Shown one piece after another: positions 21,986 to 34,250 of a DNA stretch of 64,000 nucleotides. Position 1 is the stretch's first letter. The number at the start of each line of letters is the position of its first letter. Source of the stretch: Neoarius graeffei (Eukaryota > Chordata > Actinopteri > Siluriformes > Ariidae); contig NC_083582.1 of the NCBI RefSeq assembly GCF_027579695.1, forward strand, positions 29,970,464-30,034,463, in the 5' to 3' direction. A program made the translations under genes and the position numbers. The notes under the pieces are model-generated. The model was not told where the DNA came from, did not search any database, and saw nothing but the letters and a program-made list of their open reading frames with translations.

Positions 21986-22680
21986 TGATCCGTGTAAAGG
22001 AAAGAATGAATGGGGCCATGTATCGTGAAATTTTGAGTGAAAATCTCCTTCCATCAGCAAGGGCATTGAAGATGAAATGTGGCTGGGTCTTTCAGCATGA
22101 CAATGATCCCAAACACAACGCCCGGGCAACGAAGGAGTGGCTTCATAAGAAGTATTTCTAGGTCCTGGAGTGGCCTAGCCAGTCTCCAGATCTCAACCCC
22201 ATAGAAAATCTTTGGAGGGAGTTGAAAGTCCATGTTGCCCAGCGACAGCCCCAAAACATCACTGCTCTAGAGGAGATCTGTATGGAGGAATGGGCCAAAA
22301 TACCAGCAACAGTGTGTGAAAACCTTGTGAAGGCTTACAGAAAACTTTTGACCTCTGTCATTGCCAACAAAGGGTATATAACAAAGTATTGAGATTAACT
22401 TTTGTTATTGACCAAATACTTATTTTCCACCATAATTTGCAAATAAATTCTTTAAAAATCCCACAATGTGATTTTCTGGATTTTTTTTCTTATTTTGTCT
22501 CTCATAGATGAGGTATACCTATGATGAAAATTACAGGCCTCCCTCATCTTTTTAAGTGGGAGAACTTGCACAATTGGTGACTGACTAAATACTTTTTTGC
22601 CCCACTGTAGGTAGCACTGCTTTTAAATCAGCATGGTTGAAGTCCCCTGCTATGATGTGAACAGCCTGAGAATACCCAGA

Positions 22681-22935
22681 TAGCAATTTGATCTGAGCTG
22701 GATCAGCACTGGATGTACCCCAAAGTCAGGTCTGAATACAGCAAATGGATCCGTCCCACATAACTTTTGCTCTCTGCCCTGTATCCAGCACAGATACAAT
22801 TTTTGGATCTGGAACGGATGTGGGCCAGTTCCGGCACGGATCACTAAAAACCTATCTCTGCAATGCCCAAATCAGGTATGGATGTGAGTTGGATCAGTGC
22901 TGGATCAGGGCCAGATGCAGTCCAGATATGTACAA
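22681..22935. repeat. GGATCAGTGCTGGAT-type internally repetitive element
   Basis: The motif GGATCAG.RCTGGAT occurs repeatedly, with ATCCAGCACAGAT as an inverted version. This resembles short internally repetitive fish elements built on TGGATC units. The borders are unclear. It abuts the LINE endonuclease piece ending at 22680. Confidence 0.5.
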
Positions 22936-23029
22936 CAACCTTCTGAGGTGAACCCCCAACCCCCAAGTTTGCTTCATTAGCATTAATAAGACAAATGTTA
23001 AGAAAATCTTCAATCACAAAGTGCTTTTA

Positions 23030-23422
23030 TTGACATGTGAACATGTTTGTAGATCAGCTATTTTCACATTGGTAATTATCAGCTCACAAAATTTCTGGCA
23101 CAGTGCAATAATGAACAGTGCAAAAAAAAGTTAAACAATGTCAACAATGTTCAAAGTGCTGAACTGCATTGTATACATCACCACAGATGTAAAACATGGA
23201 TTAAGTGCTGAACTGCATTATAAACACCATACAAGTAAAACATGGATATAAAACAGATGGCTTTCACACCAAAATGTACTCAAGTTCATAGTCCAGACTT
23301 GTAAAGTGAACCTTATGCATGCTGTCGCTGAGGTAAGAGAGGTTGCTTTCACACCAAAATGTCCTGAAGTTCACACAGGCCCAACATGTCAAGTGAACCA
23401 TGGCTTTAAAAATTGGGTTAAA

Positions 23423-23478
<56 letters not shown>

Positions 23479-23640
23479 AAATGGCAGTGTATGGTATTAG
23501 TACAAAGTCTTCACACATGTGATTTAATCAGCGATCACACCACTACAAATGAACCAAACCAACGGAGGAAACTGACCAAACTTCCCGGTGTGATTGCGCC
23601 CTCAGAGAGCACCCCTCTCTACAATCACACGTTATCATTA
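23030..23640. repeat. Unassigned repeats and (AAAG)n microsatellite
   Basis: Two direct copies of a CACACCAAAATGT.CT.AAGTTCA block lie at about 23263 and 23353, and two AGTGCTGAACTGCATT blocks at about 23156 and 23202. A perfect (AAAG)n array spans about 23421-23480. No gene is seen. Confidence 0.7.
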
Positions 23641-23929
23641 GCCTCATGCTCAGACCCTTGTACCTGAAGATGAAAAACATTTATCAGTTCTCAAAATGGC
23701 ATGATTCAAACACAAGTATATCCAGCAATCCTTCCCTACATGATTGGTGTAAATGATTTAACCAAAACTTCTGCCAATTAGAGCTGAAACCATTGATTAT
23801 TTTAGTAATCAATTTCAGTCATTAGGCTAACATCGTTAACTGTGCAGAGTCGGTAATGTTAGCCTAATGCTACTCAGCCTTAGCTCTGGTCCGACAGCTA
23901 ACGCGGTGGAGTCGGCCGTTTTTCGTCCA

Positions 23930-24835
23930 ATTATCAGCAATTTACTTTAATATTGTACATACAGGAACTCGTCTAAACACACAGTGTCTACAACACTACT
24001 GTTTTATATTTAACCAATAACTACATCTGTACTGTTTTAATATAAAAACACATTAACAAAATAAACCGTGTGGAAAATAATCCCAGCCATGCCAAAACAG
24101 CCTCACACACAAAATAACTTATCCCAAACAACCTTAGCTTCGTTCCGTAAAATACTATGGTTATTCATCCAAAAGAATCGTATCATAAAACAACTTGATG
24201 TCGAAAAGGCACTTACCGAAAAAGGCTGCCAAGTGCTGCATACAGCGAGTGGACTGGACTTTAGTGGTGTCTGTTGAAACTGTTGAAGAAATTGTTGGTG
24301 TCTGTTGAAACTGTTGAAGAGCGCGCCCACGCGGTTCCGCCCCGCGGGTGTATAAACCTATCACTGTGAGCCAGCTGAGAACCAGTTTGCTTTTCCATAG
24401 CTCGGGGTGCTAAGGGAAGCCACACCATTACGTCGCTGTATACATCAGTTACATCGTTGTATACGTCAGTTACGTTGCTATGTTTGCATAAACCTTGGCG
24501 CGAATATCGAAGCAAAAACAACACGGAAGAAGCAGCAGCAAAAACAACAACAAGAATAATAATGGATGACTTCGCATTTGTACAGCTGCTGCCTCTCGTT
24601 GCTTAAAAATGGTGATCTTTCGCGGTCTTGTTATTGTTGTTGGTCTTAACAACTCCGCCCCCCCGCTGATGTAAGCGGTTCTTTCCTCTGGCCTAGCAGA
24701 GAGTTGGTGCTAGCCTGGAACCATTTTTTCTGGCCCCAGAGCCAGTTCTTTGTCAGTGGAAACAGAAAACCTGGTTCCAAACTAAGCACTGGCCCCGAAC
24801 CAGCCCTGGAACTGCTTTAGTGGAAAAGGGGCATC
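23930..24835. mobile_element. Non-autonomous DNA transposon remnant
   Basis: The right end reads AACCAGCCCTGGAACTGC followed by TTTAGTGGAAAAGGGGCA, a design familiar from fish hAT-type elements. The left end was not found. Inside are two short tandem arrays: two copies of a 37-bp unit (GGTGTCTGTTGAAACTGTTG...) at 24263-24320, and three imperfect copies of a TACRTCGYTGTATAYRTCAGT-like unit at 24429-24482. Confidence 0.4.
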
Positions 24836-25249
24836 TGATTAGCAGAATGCAAAAGTCCTTGACGATCTTGTTTGCTGGAACCTGTAGCTTCAATTAGTCC
24901 ATCTTATTTGCGAGGGATCTTGCATTGGTGAGAAAGATACTAGGAAGAGGCGGCTTGTGTGGCCGCCTCTGTAACCTCACCAGCACGCCGGCCCTGCAGC
25001 CTCACTTCTGCCTCCGGTCCCTGTGCAGCCTCCGTCTCCTGCCTGTCGGGATGGTAATCAACGGAGAGCACAGGCACCTGGCTATGTCCCCTGGGATGTT
25101 GTGGGAGCGCAGAAACTTGGCTGTAACACTCCGCTCATAATCTTATTTTTAGGAGATCGTGCTGGCTGTAGATGTTGTTTGGCAGCAAAATGTCATCATG
25201 ATGACTAACAACAAGTATACAAACAGCCAAACAAAGCACCAAAAAGGAG

Positions 25250-27480
25250 AGCACTGAGCCACTGTCACCATCCTGATGCTCTATGTCTGGCTGGAATCTC
25301 ATCACATTGCTCCTGTGGAGGATGACCCCAAATGGACAGTCGAAAGTCACACTTGGAAGATGGCTCTGGACACTTAGAGTTTTGCTATGATGGCTGAGGA
25401 CTACAATTGCCATGATAATTTTAGGTCTGTAATTGTCATGAACATTTTTGCACTCAAGTCTCCATCAAAGAATAGTTGATAACTTCAACAAAATAGACTT
25501 CATGCTAAAACTATAATGAATTTCCTGGTTACACAGTTAAATTTTATGACAGTACAGGACACAGTTACAGTGCCTTGCAAAAGTATTAATCCCCCTTGAT
25601 GTTTGTCCTGTTTGGTTGCATTACAAACCGGAATTAAAAAGGATTTTTGGGAGGTTAGCACGATTTGATTTACACAAAATACATACCACTTTAAAGGTGC
25701 AAATTGGTTTATTTTATTTTTTTTTATTGTGACACAAACAATAATTAAGATGAAAATCAAATCTGGAGTGTGCATAGGCATTCACTCCTTTTGTATGAAA
25801 CCCCTAAATAAGAGCTGGTCCAACCAAGTAACTTTATAAGTCACATAGTTATTTGATTAAAATACACCTGTGTGCAAACAAAGTGTCACATGATCTGTCA
25901 CATGATGTATGTATAAATCAACCTATTCTGTAAGGACTCTGACTCTGAAACACTGCTAAGCAAGCAATATGGAAACCAAGTAGCCCTCCAAACAAGTCAG
26001 AGAGAGTTGTGGAGAAGTATAGATCAGGATTGGGTTATACAAAAATATCCCAAACTTTGAATATCCCACAGAGCACCATTAAATCCATTATAGCAAAATG
26101 GAAAGAATATGGTACCACTACAAACCTGACAAGAGAAGGCCGCCCACCAAAACTCAAAGGCTGGGCAAGGTGGGCATTAATCAGAAATGCAACAAAAACA
26201 CCAAAGATAACACTGAAGGAGCTGCAAAGATCCACAGCAGAGATGGGAGTATCTGTCCACAGGACCACTTTAAGCCATACACTCCACAGAGCAGGGCTTT
26301 ATGGAAGAGTGGCCAGAAAAAAAAGCCATTGCTTAAAGAAAAAAAGAAAAAAGAAACCATGTTTGGAGTTTGTCCATCAGTATGTGGCAGACTCCCCAAA
26401 CACATGGAAGAAGATTATCTGGTCAAATGATACTAAAATTGAACTTTTGGCCGCCATATGTGGTGCAAACCCAACACTTCCCATCACCCTGAGAACACCA
26501 TTCCTACAAGGAAGCATGGTGGTGGCAGCATCAGGCTGTGGGGATGTTTTTCATCTGCAGGGACAGGAAAGCTGGCAGGACTGAAGGAAAGATGGATGGC
26601 ACTAAAAACAGGGCAATTCTGGGGGAAAACCTGTTTGAGTTGGCCAGAGGTTTGAGACTGGGATGAAGGCTCATATTCCAGCAGGACAATGACCCTAAAC
26701 ATACTGCTGAAGCTACACTGGAGTAGTTTAAAGGGAAACATTTAAATGTCTTGGAATGGCCTAGTCAAAGCCCAGACCTCAGTCCAATGGAGAATCTGTG
26801 GCATCATGTGAAGATTGCTGTACACCAATGCAACCCATCTAACTTGAAGGAGTTGGAGCAGTTTTGCCTTGAGGAATGCTAAGCTAATAGAGGCATACCC
26901 CAAAAGACTTGCAGCTCTAATTGCAGCAAAAGGTGGCTTTACAAAGTATTGATTTTTGGGGGTGACTCCCTCTGCACACTTCAGATATCTGGGGTTTTTT
27001 TAATCTTAATTATTGTTTGTCACAACTTAAAAAAAAAATTGCACTTTTAAAGTGTCAGGCATGTTGTGTAAATCAAATTGTGCTAAACCCCCCCCCCCCC
27101 CCCCCCCCAATCCATTTTAATTCCAGCTTGTAATGCGACAAAACAGGACAAACACCAAGGGGGATGAATACTTTTGCAAGACACAGTGATAGAAGCAAGT
27201 TATTTATTATCATGCTATCTGTGATCACACCAGTGAGGATAGGTTCCCTTTTGAGTCTGGTTCCTCTCAAGGTTTCTTCCTCATTTCATCTGAGGGTGTT
27301 TTTCCTTGCCACCGTCACCATAGGCTTGCTCATCACGGACAAATGAATTTATTAGGGATAAAATGAGCTCATGTTTAAAGTCTTTAATTTTCTGTAAAGC
27401 TGCTTTGCAACAATGTCTGTTGTTAAAAGGGATATACAAATAAACTTGACTTGAATTGATCATAACATTATGAGCCTGTC
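25250..27480 (+). repeat. Dispersed repeat copy 2, interrupted by a Tc1
   Basis: 25250-25567 matches 12040-12440. After the Tc1 at 25568-27186 the repeat resumes as GTGAGGATAGGTTCCC, CAAGGTTTCTTCCTCAT, TTTTTCCTTGCCACCGTC and AAGCTGCTTTGCAACAATG. It ends in a CTTGACTTGAATTGA tail at about 27460. This 3' module is very frequent in teleosts and looks like the 3' region of a retroelement. Confidence 0.7.
25568..27186 (+). mobile_element. Tc1/mariner element, family C (degraded)
   Basis: The left end CAGTGCCTTGCAAAAGTATT is preceded by TA, and the right end is AATACTTTTGCAAGACACAG. The right TA is changed to TG. The transposase begins near 25971 (METK) and shows the paired-like domain (YTKISQTLNIPQSTIKSII, GRPPKL) and Tc1 landmarks ([27 protein letters not shown]). 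The first Asp motif DET is changed to NDT. Several frameshifts and a C-run at 27088-27109 show that it is dead. It is 1619 bp long. Confidence 0.88.
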
Positions 27481-27774
27481 AGTGGCAAAAACGAGTGGTT
27501 TACTTTGATGCCTGTATGTCTGGCCTGTAGAATTACCTTGTATAGCCATTTTGCAGTTGCCAGTTATAGCTTTCTAACTCAACATTGGGCAAATTTCAAT
27601 CATTTTCATCCCTAGTAAATACTCGGATCTAAACAGCTGGGAAAATAGGACCCAGGTTGAAAAAATTGTTTTCCTTTAAGCTTCTTTCATCTGGCATTGC
27701 TGAAACATACAGCTGTATGTCATCAGCATAACAGTGGAAGTTAATCACGTTTGCAAATAACTGTACCCAAAGGT

Positions 27775-28300
27775 TAGTCTGGTTAACACCAGACCATATC
27801 ACAAGTGAAATATGGTCTGGAATCCACCTACTGAATTTCTCGTAGGGGAGGTGTGGTTTACGATTGTCAACGGCCGTTTATTGGACATTGCGAATGTCTA
27901 TCATTTGGCGTATACTGTACGTAGCCCATGACCAATCATGGCAGTTGTACCCGGTGACGTAGTTAGAGTGACGAAGAAGATGAAGAGGTGAAGAAAGACT
28001 GAAACGCCAAACGCTGTTCTTTTTTTAAAACAAACTTTCTCTCTAAACTATTCAGAACAGTGTCTAAAGCTTGATCGAAAGTTTGGTTCGTATCGCTCGC
28101 CGCCATGTTAAATGTGATCCGTAAACAGTCCCAAATAAACTACAAGCTTCCGTTTGTCGAGTAGTACGCGTCACCGTCTTTCCACCCCTCCCCACTCTCT
28201 GATTGGCTCCCTAACTCAGGCGAGCCTTTAGACCATAGTTTCCATGCTGTCTTTTCAGATCGGAACGATTGTGCAAAGCAGCATGGGATTTCCCAGGCTA
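27775..28300. mobile_element. hAT-like MITE in a retroelement flank
   Basis: The ends TAGTCTGGT and ACCCAGGCTA-type are short imperfect inverted repeats (TAGYCTGG). A direct repeat, CCCAAAGGT, flanks the element at 27766-27774 and 28301-28309. This fits an 8-bp hAT duplication plus one matching base. Just inside the left end is the palindrome TGGTTAACACCAGACCA. No coding frame is seen. Confidence 0.7.
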
Positions 28301-28493
28301 CCCAAAGGTAGCCTATATAGAGAAAAGAGCAGTGGTCCTAGAACAGGGACTTGTGGTAAACCAAACCAAAATAAATAGGGCCACAGGTCTTTTTAACAAC
28401 AGCATTCATCAATGTGAAGACAACAAAAAAGGAGGTGGAATGGAAGAGGAAGAAGAACATACTTGAATTTGCTATCATACATCTGATAATATT

Positions 28494-28619
28494 CCTGCAA
28501 TGACCTGGCGACTTGTCCAGGGTGTACCCCGCCTCTCACCCATAGTCAGCTGGGATAGGCTCTGGCTTGCCTGCAACCATGTAGAACAGGATAAGCGGCT
28601 ACAGATAATAAATGGATGG
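28494..28619 (+). repeat. 5'-truncated SINE, GGATGG tail
   Basis: Only the last 126 bp of the SINE are present, from GACCTGGCGACTTGTCCAGG to AATGGATGG. It is flanked by a perfect 13-bp duplication, ATCTGATAATATT, at 28481-28493 and 28620-28632. Truncation with an intact target duplication indicates incomplete reverse transcription at insertion, not later deletion. Confidence 0.9.
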
Positions 28620-28632
28620 ATCTGATAATATT

Positions 28633-29309
28633 TTATATCACTCTTTCTTGGCTTAATTAATAATCACACCAAACTACTGGTAAACTGGGCCCCAATTTCA
28701 GGCAGTTCTTTGAGTCAACTATTCTCTTCAAGCCACTCAGCTGGAGATTGCTGTGCTTTCCAAAAAAAAAAAAAAAAAGGAGACTCATGTAATTGTGAGT
28801 GATACAAGTACATGATCAAACAAAATATGCAGTGATATTACATGAAAATCATACTTGATCGTAAGTGACCTTTTATTTCTAAATCTGTGTCACTCTCTGG
28901 GAATGCTCTCTCGAATGATCCACAAATATGAAACCTTTCAGTTATCACTTTCAGTTTGATGGTCTGATATATGTTGTTATATTCATATATTTGATTGTTG
29001 AGACAAAAAAAGGCTGTCAACATTCAAATTATGTTACTGTGCACTCTGTAAGTGAATATTAATTGAGACTGTTTGTTTCCAGAGAGCATTCTTCCTAATC
29101 CTCCTTGTCGTTTACCTCTAGCTTAGCTCTTCTCATCACATTTCCTCCAGGCTTTCCCAATGTACAAGAGCCAGTATTTTTTAAAATACTGTTTGTATTC
29201 ACTTGTTGATGACCAATTTAAAAGCATATTAGCTGAGGCTTGGCTGGCAGGTATAGCCATTTTACACAATAAATTAAAGGGTAGGTTTTCTGGGGAAGAA
29301 TGAAACATG
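28633..29309. other. Unassigned intergenic sequence
   Basis: AT-rich DNA with a poly(A) run at 28761-28778 and only short frames. I see no gene or repeat boundary. Confidence 0.4.
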
Positions 29310-29311
29310 TA

Positions 29312-30872
29312 CAGTAATGGCCAAAAGTTTTGAGACTGACATAAATTTTGGTTTTCACAAAGTTTGCTGCTTCAGTTTTTATGGTGGCAATTTGCATTAA
29401 CTCTAGATTGTTATGAAGAGTGATCAGATGAATTGCAATTAATTGCAAAGTCCTTCCTTGCCATGAAAATTGACAATCACAAAAAGCCCATTTCCACTGC
29501 ATTTTAGCCCTGCCACAAAATGACCTGCTAACATCATTTCAGTGATCTCATTAGCTCAGGAGAAAGTGTTAAGGAGGACAAGGCAGCTGATATCACCCTG
29601 TCATTGAATTAGAAGAGCTGACTGGCTGCTTTAAAAGGGTTGTGGTGCTTGAAATCATTGTCTTCTTCTGTTAACCATGGTTACCTCCAAGAAAACATGT
29701 GCAGTCATCATTGCTTTGCATCAAAAGGGCTTCACAGGCAAGGATATTGCTGCTAGTAAGATTTCACTTAAATCAACCATTTATCGGATCATCGAGAACT
29801 TCAAGGAGAGAGGTTCAGTTGCTGTGAAGAAGGCTTCAAGGCACCCAAGAAAGTCCAGTAAATGCCAGGACCGTCTCCTAAAGAGGACTCAGCTATGGGA
29901 TCGGGTCACTACCAATGCAGGGCTTGCTCAGAAATGGCAGCAGACAGGTGTGAGTGCATCTGCACGCACACTGGGGTGAAGACTTTAGGAGGATGGCCTG
30001 GTGTCAAAAAGGGCAGCAAAGAAGCCACTTCTCTCCAAGAAAAACATCAAGGACAGACTGACATTCTGCAGGAAATACAGGGATTGGACTGCAGAGGACT
30101 GGGGGTAAAGTTATTTTCTCTGATGTAGCCCCCATTCAGACTGTTTAGGACATCTGGAAAAATGATTGTCTGGAGAAGAAAAGGTGAGCGCTACCATGAG
30201 TCCTGTGTCATGCCAACAGTAAAGCATCCTGAGACTATTCATGTGTGGGGTCGCTTTTCATCCAAGGGAGTGGGCTCATTCACAATTTTGCCTAAGAACA
30301 CTGCCATGAATAAAGAATTGTATCAAAACATCTTCAAAGAGCAACTTATCCCAATGATTCAGGAGCAATTTGGTGATGAACAATGCTTTTTTTCCAGCAT
30401 GATGGAGCACCATATCACAAGGCAAAAGTAATAATTAAGTGGCTCAGGGAACAAAACATTGAAATTTTGGGTCCATGGCCAGGAAACTCCCCAGATCTTA
30501 ATCCCATCGAGAACCTGTGGTCAATCCTCAAAGTGGGTGGACAAACAAAAAACCCAAAAATTGTGATAAACTCCAAGCACTGATTATGCAAGAATGGGCT
30601 GCCATCAGTCAGGATTTGGCCCAGAAGCTAATATCCAGCATGCCAGAGTGAATTGCAGGAGTCTTGAAAAAGAAGGGTCAACACTGTAAATATTTACTCT
30701 TTGCATAAACTTGATGTATTTGTCAATAAAAGCCTTTGCAACTTATGAAATGCTTATAATTGTACTTCATTATACCAGAGAAACATCTGACAAAAAGATC
30801 TAAAAACACTGAAGCAGCAAACTTTGTGAAAACCAAAATTTGTGTCAGTCTCAAAACTTTTGGCCAAGACTG
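29312..30872 (+). mobile_element. Tc1/mariner element, family D (degraded)
   Basis: The left end is CAGTAATGGCCAAAAGTTTT, preceded by TA at 29310-29311. The right end is AAAACTTTTGGCCAAGACTG. The inverted ends are long: about 60 bp, including ACAAAGTTTGCTGCTTCAG, recur near 30812. The transposase starts at ATG 29677 (MVTSKKTCAVIIALHQKGF), with KSTIYRIIENFKERGS, QHDGAPYHKAKVIIKWL (second Asp) and [16 protein letters not shown] (Glu). There are at least two frameshifts, near 29970 and 30400. It is about 1.56 kb long. Confidence 0.9.
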
Positions 30873-30879
30873 CATTATA

Positions 30880-31414
30880 CAGTCCAATACTCTGTGTATT
30901 ATATTATCTATAAGAAATAAAGTTTTAATTTAATTTTTCTTGTTTTAGTACAGACGTTCTCATAAAAGCTCTGGTAAAATCAGTGTTCTTTCCAAATATA
31001 CACATTTAATATTTCACTAATGAATAAGCATTAATAATGAAATTTGTGCTGAGTGTTGGGGCACTGTGCGATGTATTTTTACAAAAAAAAAATGTGCAAG
31101 GAGAATGATGTTCAATAAAATGTGTTTATAGTATTGCACTAATGGCTTCAGCTACATTTATTGGGAAAACTGTGCCAGTGCATAATCAACCAAATCATGG
31201 AAAAACTGTCAAATGCAACAATTAAATTTAACTATAGCAATTACAATATAAAACAGTTTGTTAACATTCTAGGTGTATGTGTGTGAGAGAGAAAAGGAGA
31301 GCTTGTAGGTCAGTTTAGGGTTATTTGGCAAAAATATATATAACTTCTACAAATATATATCACTTCTTCTTTCCTTACTTATTGCCTCTGAGAGGGAGTG
31401 AGAGTAAACATTGT
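30880..31414. other. Unassigned intergenic sequence
   Basis: AT-rich with short homopolymers. No supported gene or repeat. Confidence 0.4.
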
Positions 31415-31633
31415 GCATACATGTCAAGTTATACGGTTTCCCCGTATTTTGTACGGGAAAATGCAATTTTTTGGCTAATACGTCGTACACTGATTTTCAT
31501 ACGGGAAAATTATGTTTTGTATCAGAGATTTTTTCCGTTACTCCGAAAAAATTTTCTTAGCATCCACCATTTATTTTTTCAAACACGCATGCCCAGTGAA
31601 ACAGAACTATTTTCGATTTATGTGGTTTTATAG

Positions 31634-31811
31634 TTGCAGTGTGGTTTTCTCGGTATTTTAAGTACATCGGCTTGGACTGCCCAGACTTCTGTGACGGCTG
31701 CAGAAGTTATGTTCTGCCAATTTCTCGTGGAACACAACATCCCCCCAACTGTGGCAGACCATTTATCGCAGCTAGTGAAAAAAATGTTTCCCGATTCAAA
31801 GACTACACAGG
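31634..31811 (+). pseudogene. hAT transposase N-terminal exon remnant
   Basis: The open stretch reads AWTAQTSVTAAEVMFCQFLV, then EHNIPPTVADHLSQLVKKMF and PDSKTTQ, up to a GTAAGC splice-donor-like site. The FL.EHN.P..VADHLS pattern is shared by a group of fish hAT transposases with BED fingers. The catalytic centre is missing between this exon and 32046. Confidence 0.6.
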
Positions 31812-32045
31812 TAAGCATTTGTGGGTGTTTTTTTTTTTTTTTTTAAGTTTTTACTGTTTGTATGTAGGAAAGCTTCCTCTATTATCATAATAATTTAGGG
31901 AGGCAATACTGGGAGTAGTTACCCGGCGATTTCTGGTTTCGCTTCCCTAAACATTTTAACTGCTGATAGACATTATATGTAGACACAGATGACCCGTTAC
32001 TACCATCAGTTGTCAGTAAACTGGAAAAATATTGAATGAAGAGTA

Positions 32046-32414
32046 ATGGTGGTAACGACCGTTGGTAACCTGTCTCTAAAATGTGTAGTAGGGGATGGAA
32101 GCAATTTAACACCATCTACATGTTTGCCATGCTCTGATTTTCTTTTATTGACCAGGAAAATAATAGATGTATATTGGGGAAAGGTCTTAGATGTAAAAAC
32201 TGCTCTGGGTGTTGCCAGGTTTCCAATGCTGAAGCAACTTTTTACTGCTTTGCTCTGCCTCCCACATAGCAATGCAGATAGTGAGAGGGCTTTTTCATTG
32301 GTTAGGAAAATTCATACTGAGTACAGAAAAAATATGGCGGCAGACACATTAACTGCATATCTGCAAATTAAAATGAACTGTGATGAGGAGCTACAACTGC
32401 TACCCAAGCAGTGA
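32046..32414 (+). pseudogene. hAT transposase C-terminal dimerisation domain
   Basis: The open frame ends at TGA 32412-32414. The run RFPMLKQLFTALLCLPHSNA, then DSERAFSLVRKIHTEYR and MAADTLTAYLQIKMNCDEE, is the characteristic hAT C-terminal domain (hATC). In hAT enzymes it mediates dimerisation and completes the RNase-H-like fold. It is a fragment without the DDE core. Confidence 0.8.
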
Positions 32415-32570
32415 TATTATAGCTAGTGCCAAATCTGGAACATCTTTGTACAACAAAGAACACTCCAAAAAGGAATAAGATTTCAATTTTTGTTATAAAT
32501 TACTGGGAAGATTTTCAATTTAACTTCATAATTTATTAATATTTTCACTTATCCTTGTTTACATAATATA

Positions 32571-34250
32571 CAGTGGGGCAAAAAAGTATTTAGTCAGCCA
32601 CCAATTGTGCAAGTTCTCCCACTTAAAAAGATGAGAGAGGCCTGTAATTTTCATCATAGGTACACTTCAGTTATGAAAGACAGAATGGGGGGAAAGAATC
32701 CAGGAAATCACATTGTAGGATTTTTAATGAATTAATTGGTAAATTCCTCAGTAAAATAAGTATTTGGTCACCTACAAACAAGCAAGATTTCTGGCTCTCA
32801 CAGACCTGTAACAACTTCTTTAAGAGGCTCCTCTGTCCTCCACTCATTACCTGTATTAATGGCACCTGTTTGAACTCGTTATCAGTATAAAAGACACCTG
32901 TCCACAACCTCAAACAGTCACACTCCAAACTCCACTATGGCCAAGACCAAAGAGCTGTCAAAGGACACCAGAAACAAAATTGCAGACCTGCACCAGGCTG
33001 GGAAGACTGACTCTGCAATAGGTAAGCAGCTTGGTGTGAAGAAATCAACTGTGGGAGCAATTATTAGAAAATGGAAGACATGCAAGACCACTGATAATCT
33101 CCCTCGATCTGGGGCTCCATGCAAGATCTCACCCCGTGGGGTCAAAATGATCACAAGAACAGTGAGCAAAAATCCCAAAACCACACGGGGGGACCTAGTG
33201 AATGACCTGCAGAGACCACTGATAATCTCCCTCGATCTGGGGCTCCATGCAAGATCTCACCCCGTGGGGTCAAAATGATCACAAGAACAGTGAGCAAAAA
33301 TCCCAGAACCACACGGGGGGACCTAGTGAATGACCTGCAGAGAGCTGGGACCAAAGTAACAAAGGCTACCATCAGTAACACACTACGCCGCCAGGGACTC
33401 AAATCCTGCAGTGCCAGACGTGTCCTCCTGCTTAAGCCAGTACATGTCCAGGCCCATCCGAAGTTTGCTAGAGAGCATTTGGATGATCCAGAAGAGGATT
33501 GGGAGAATGTCATATGGTCAGATGAAACCAAAATAGAACTTTTTGGTAAAAACTCAACTTGTTGTGTTTGGAGGAGAAAGAATGCTGAGTTGCATCCAAA
33601 GAACACCATACCTACTGTGAAGAATGGGGGTGGAAACATCATGCTTTGGGGCTGTTTCTCTGCAAAGGGACCAGGACGACTGATCTGTATAAAGGAAAGA
33701 ATGAATGGGGCCATATATCATGAGATTTTGAGTGAAAACCTCCTTCCATCAGCAAGGGCATTGAAGATGAAATGTGGCTGGGTCTTTCAGCATGACAATG
33801 ATCCCAAACACAACGCCCGGGCAACGAAGGAGTGGCTTCATAAGAAGTATTTCTAGGTCCTGGAGTGGCCTAGCCAGTCTCCAGATCTCAACCCCATAGA
33901 AAATCTTTGGAGGGAGTTGAAAGTCCATGTTGCCCAGCGACAGCCCCAAAACATCACTGCTCTAGAGGAGATCTACATGGAGGAATGGGCCAAAATACCA
34001 GCAACAGTGTGTGAAAACCTTGTGAAGACTTACAGAAAACGTTTGACCTCTGTCATTGCCAACAAAGGGTATATAACAAAGTATTGAGATGAACTTTTGT
34101 TATTGACCAAATACTTATTTTCCACCATAATTTGCACATAAATTCTTTAAAAATCAGACAATGTGATTTTCTGGATTTTTTTTTCTCATTTTGTCTCTCA
34201 TAGTTGAGGTATACCTATGATGAAAATTACAGGCCTCTCTCATCTTTTTA
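32571..34250 (+). mobile_element. Tc1/mariner element, family B copy 2
   Basis: The left end CAGTGGGGCAAAAAAGTATT is preceded by TA. The right end is truncated at about 34250, where CATCTTTTTAA meets unrelated DNA, so the last 50-60 bp including the right terminus are lost. The transposase begins at ATG 32937 ([20 protein letters not shown]). It contains a 128-bp tandem duplication (33087-33214 and 33215-33342) that shifts the frame. [21 protein letters not shown] and [11 protein letters not shown] are all present. TAG at 33854-33856 is shared with copy 1. Confidence 0.9.
33275..33856 (+). pseudogene. Tc1 family B transposase catalytic region
   Basis: A 193-codon open stretch after the internal duplication runs from [20 protein letters not shown] to KEWLHKKYF and the TAG. 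The first two catalytic aspartates are seen in DETKIELF and QHDNDPKH. The glutamate (NPIENLW) lies beyond the TAG in the same frame. The gene is inactive. Confidence 0.85.
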
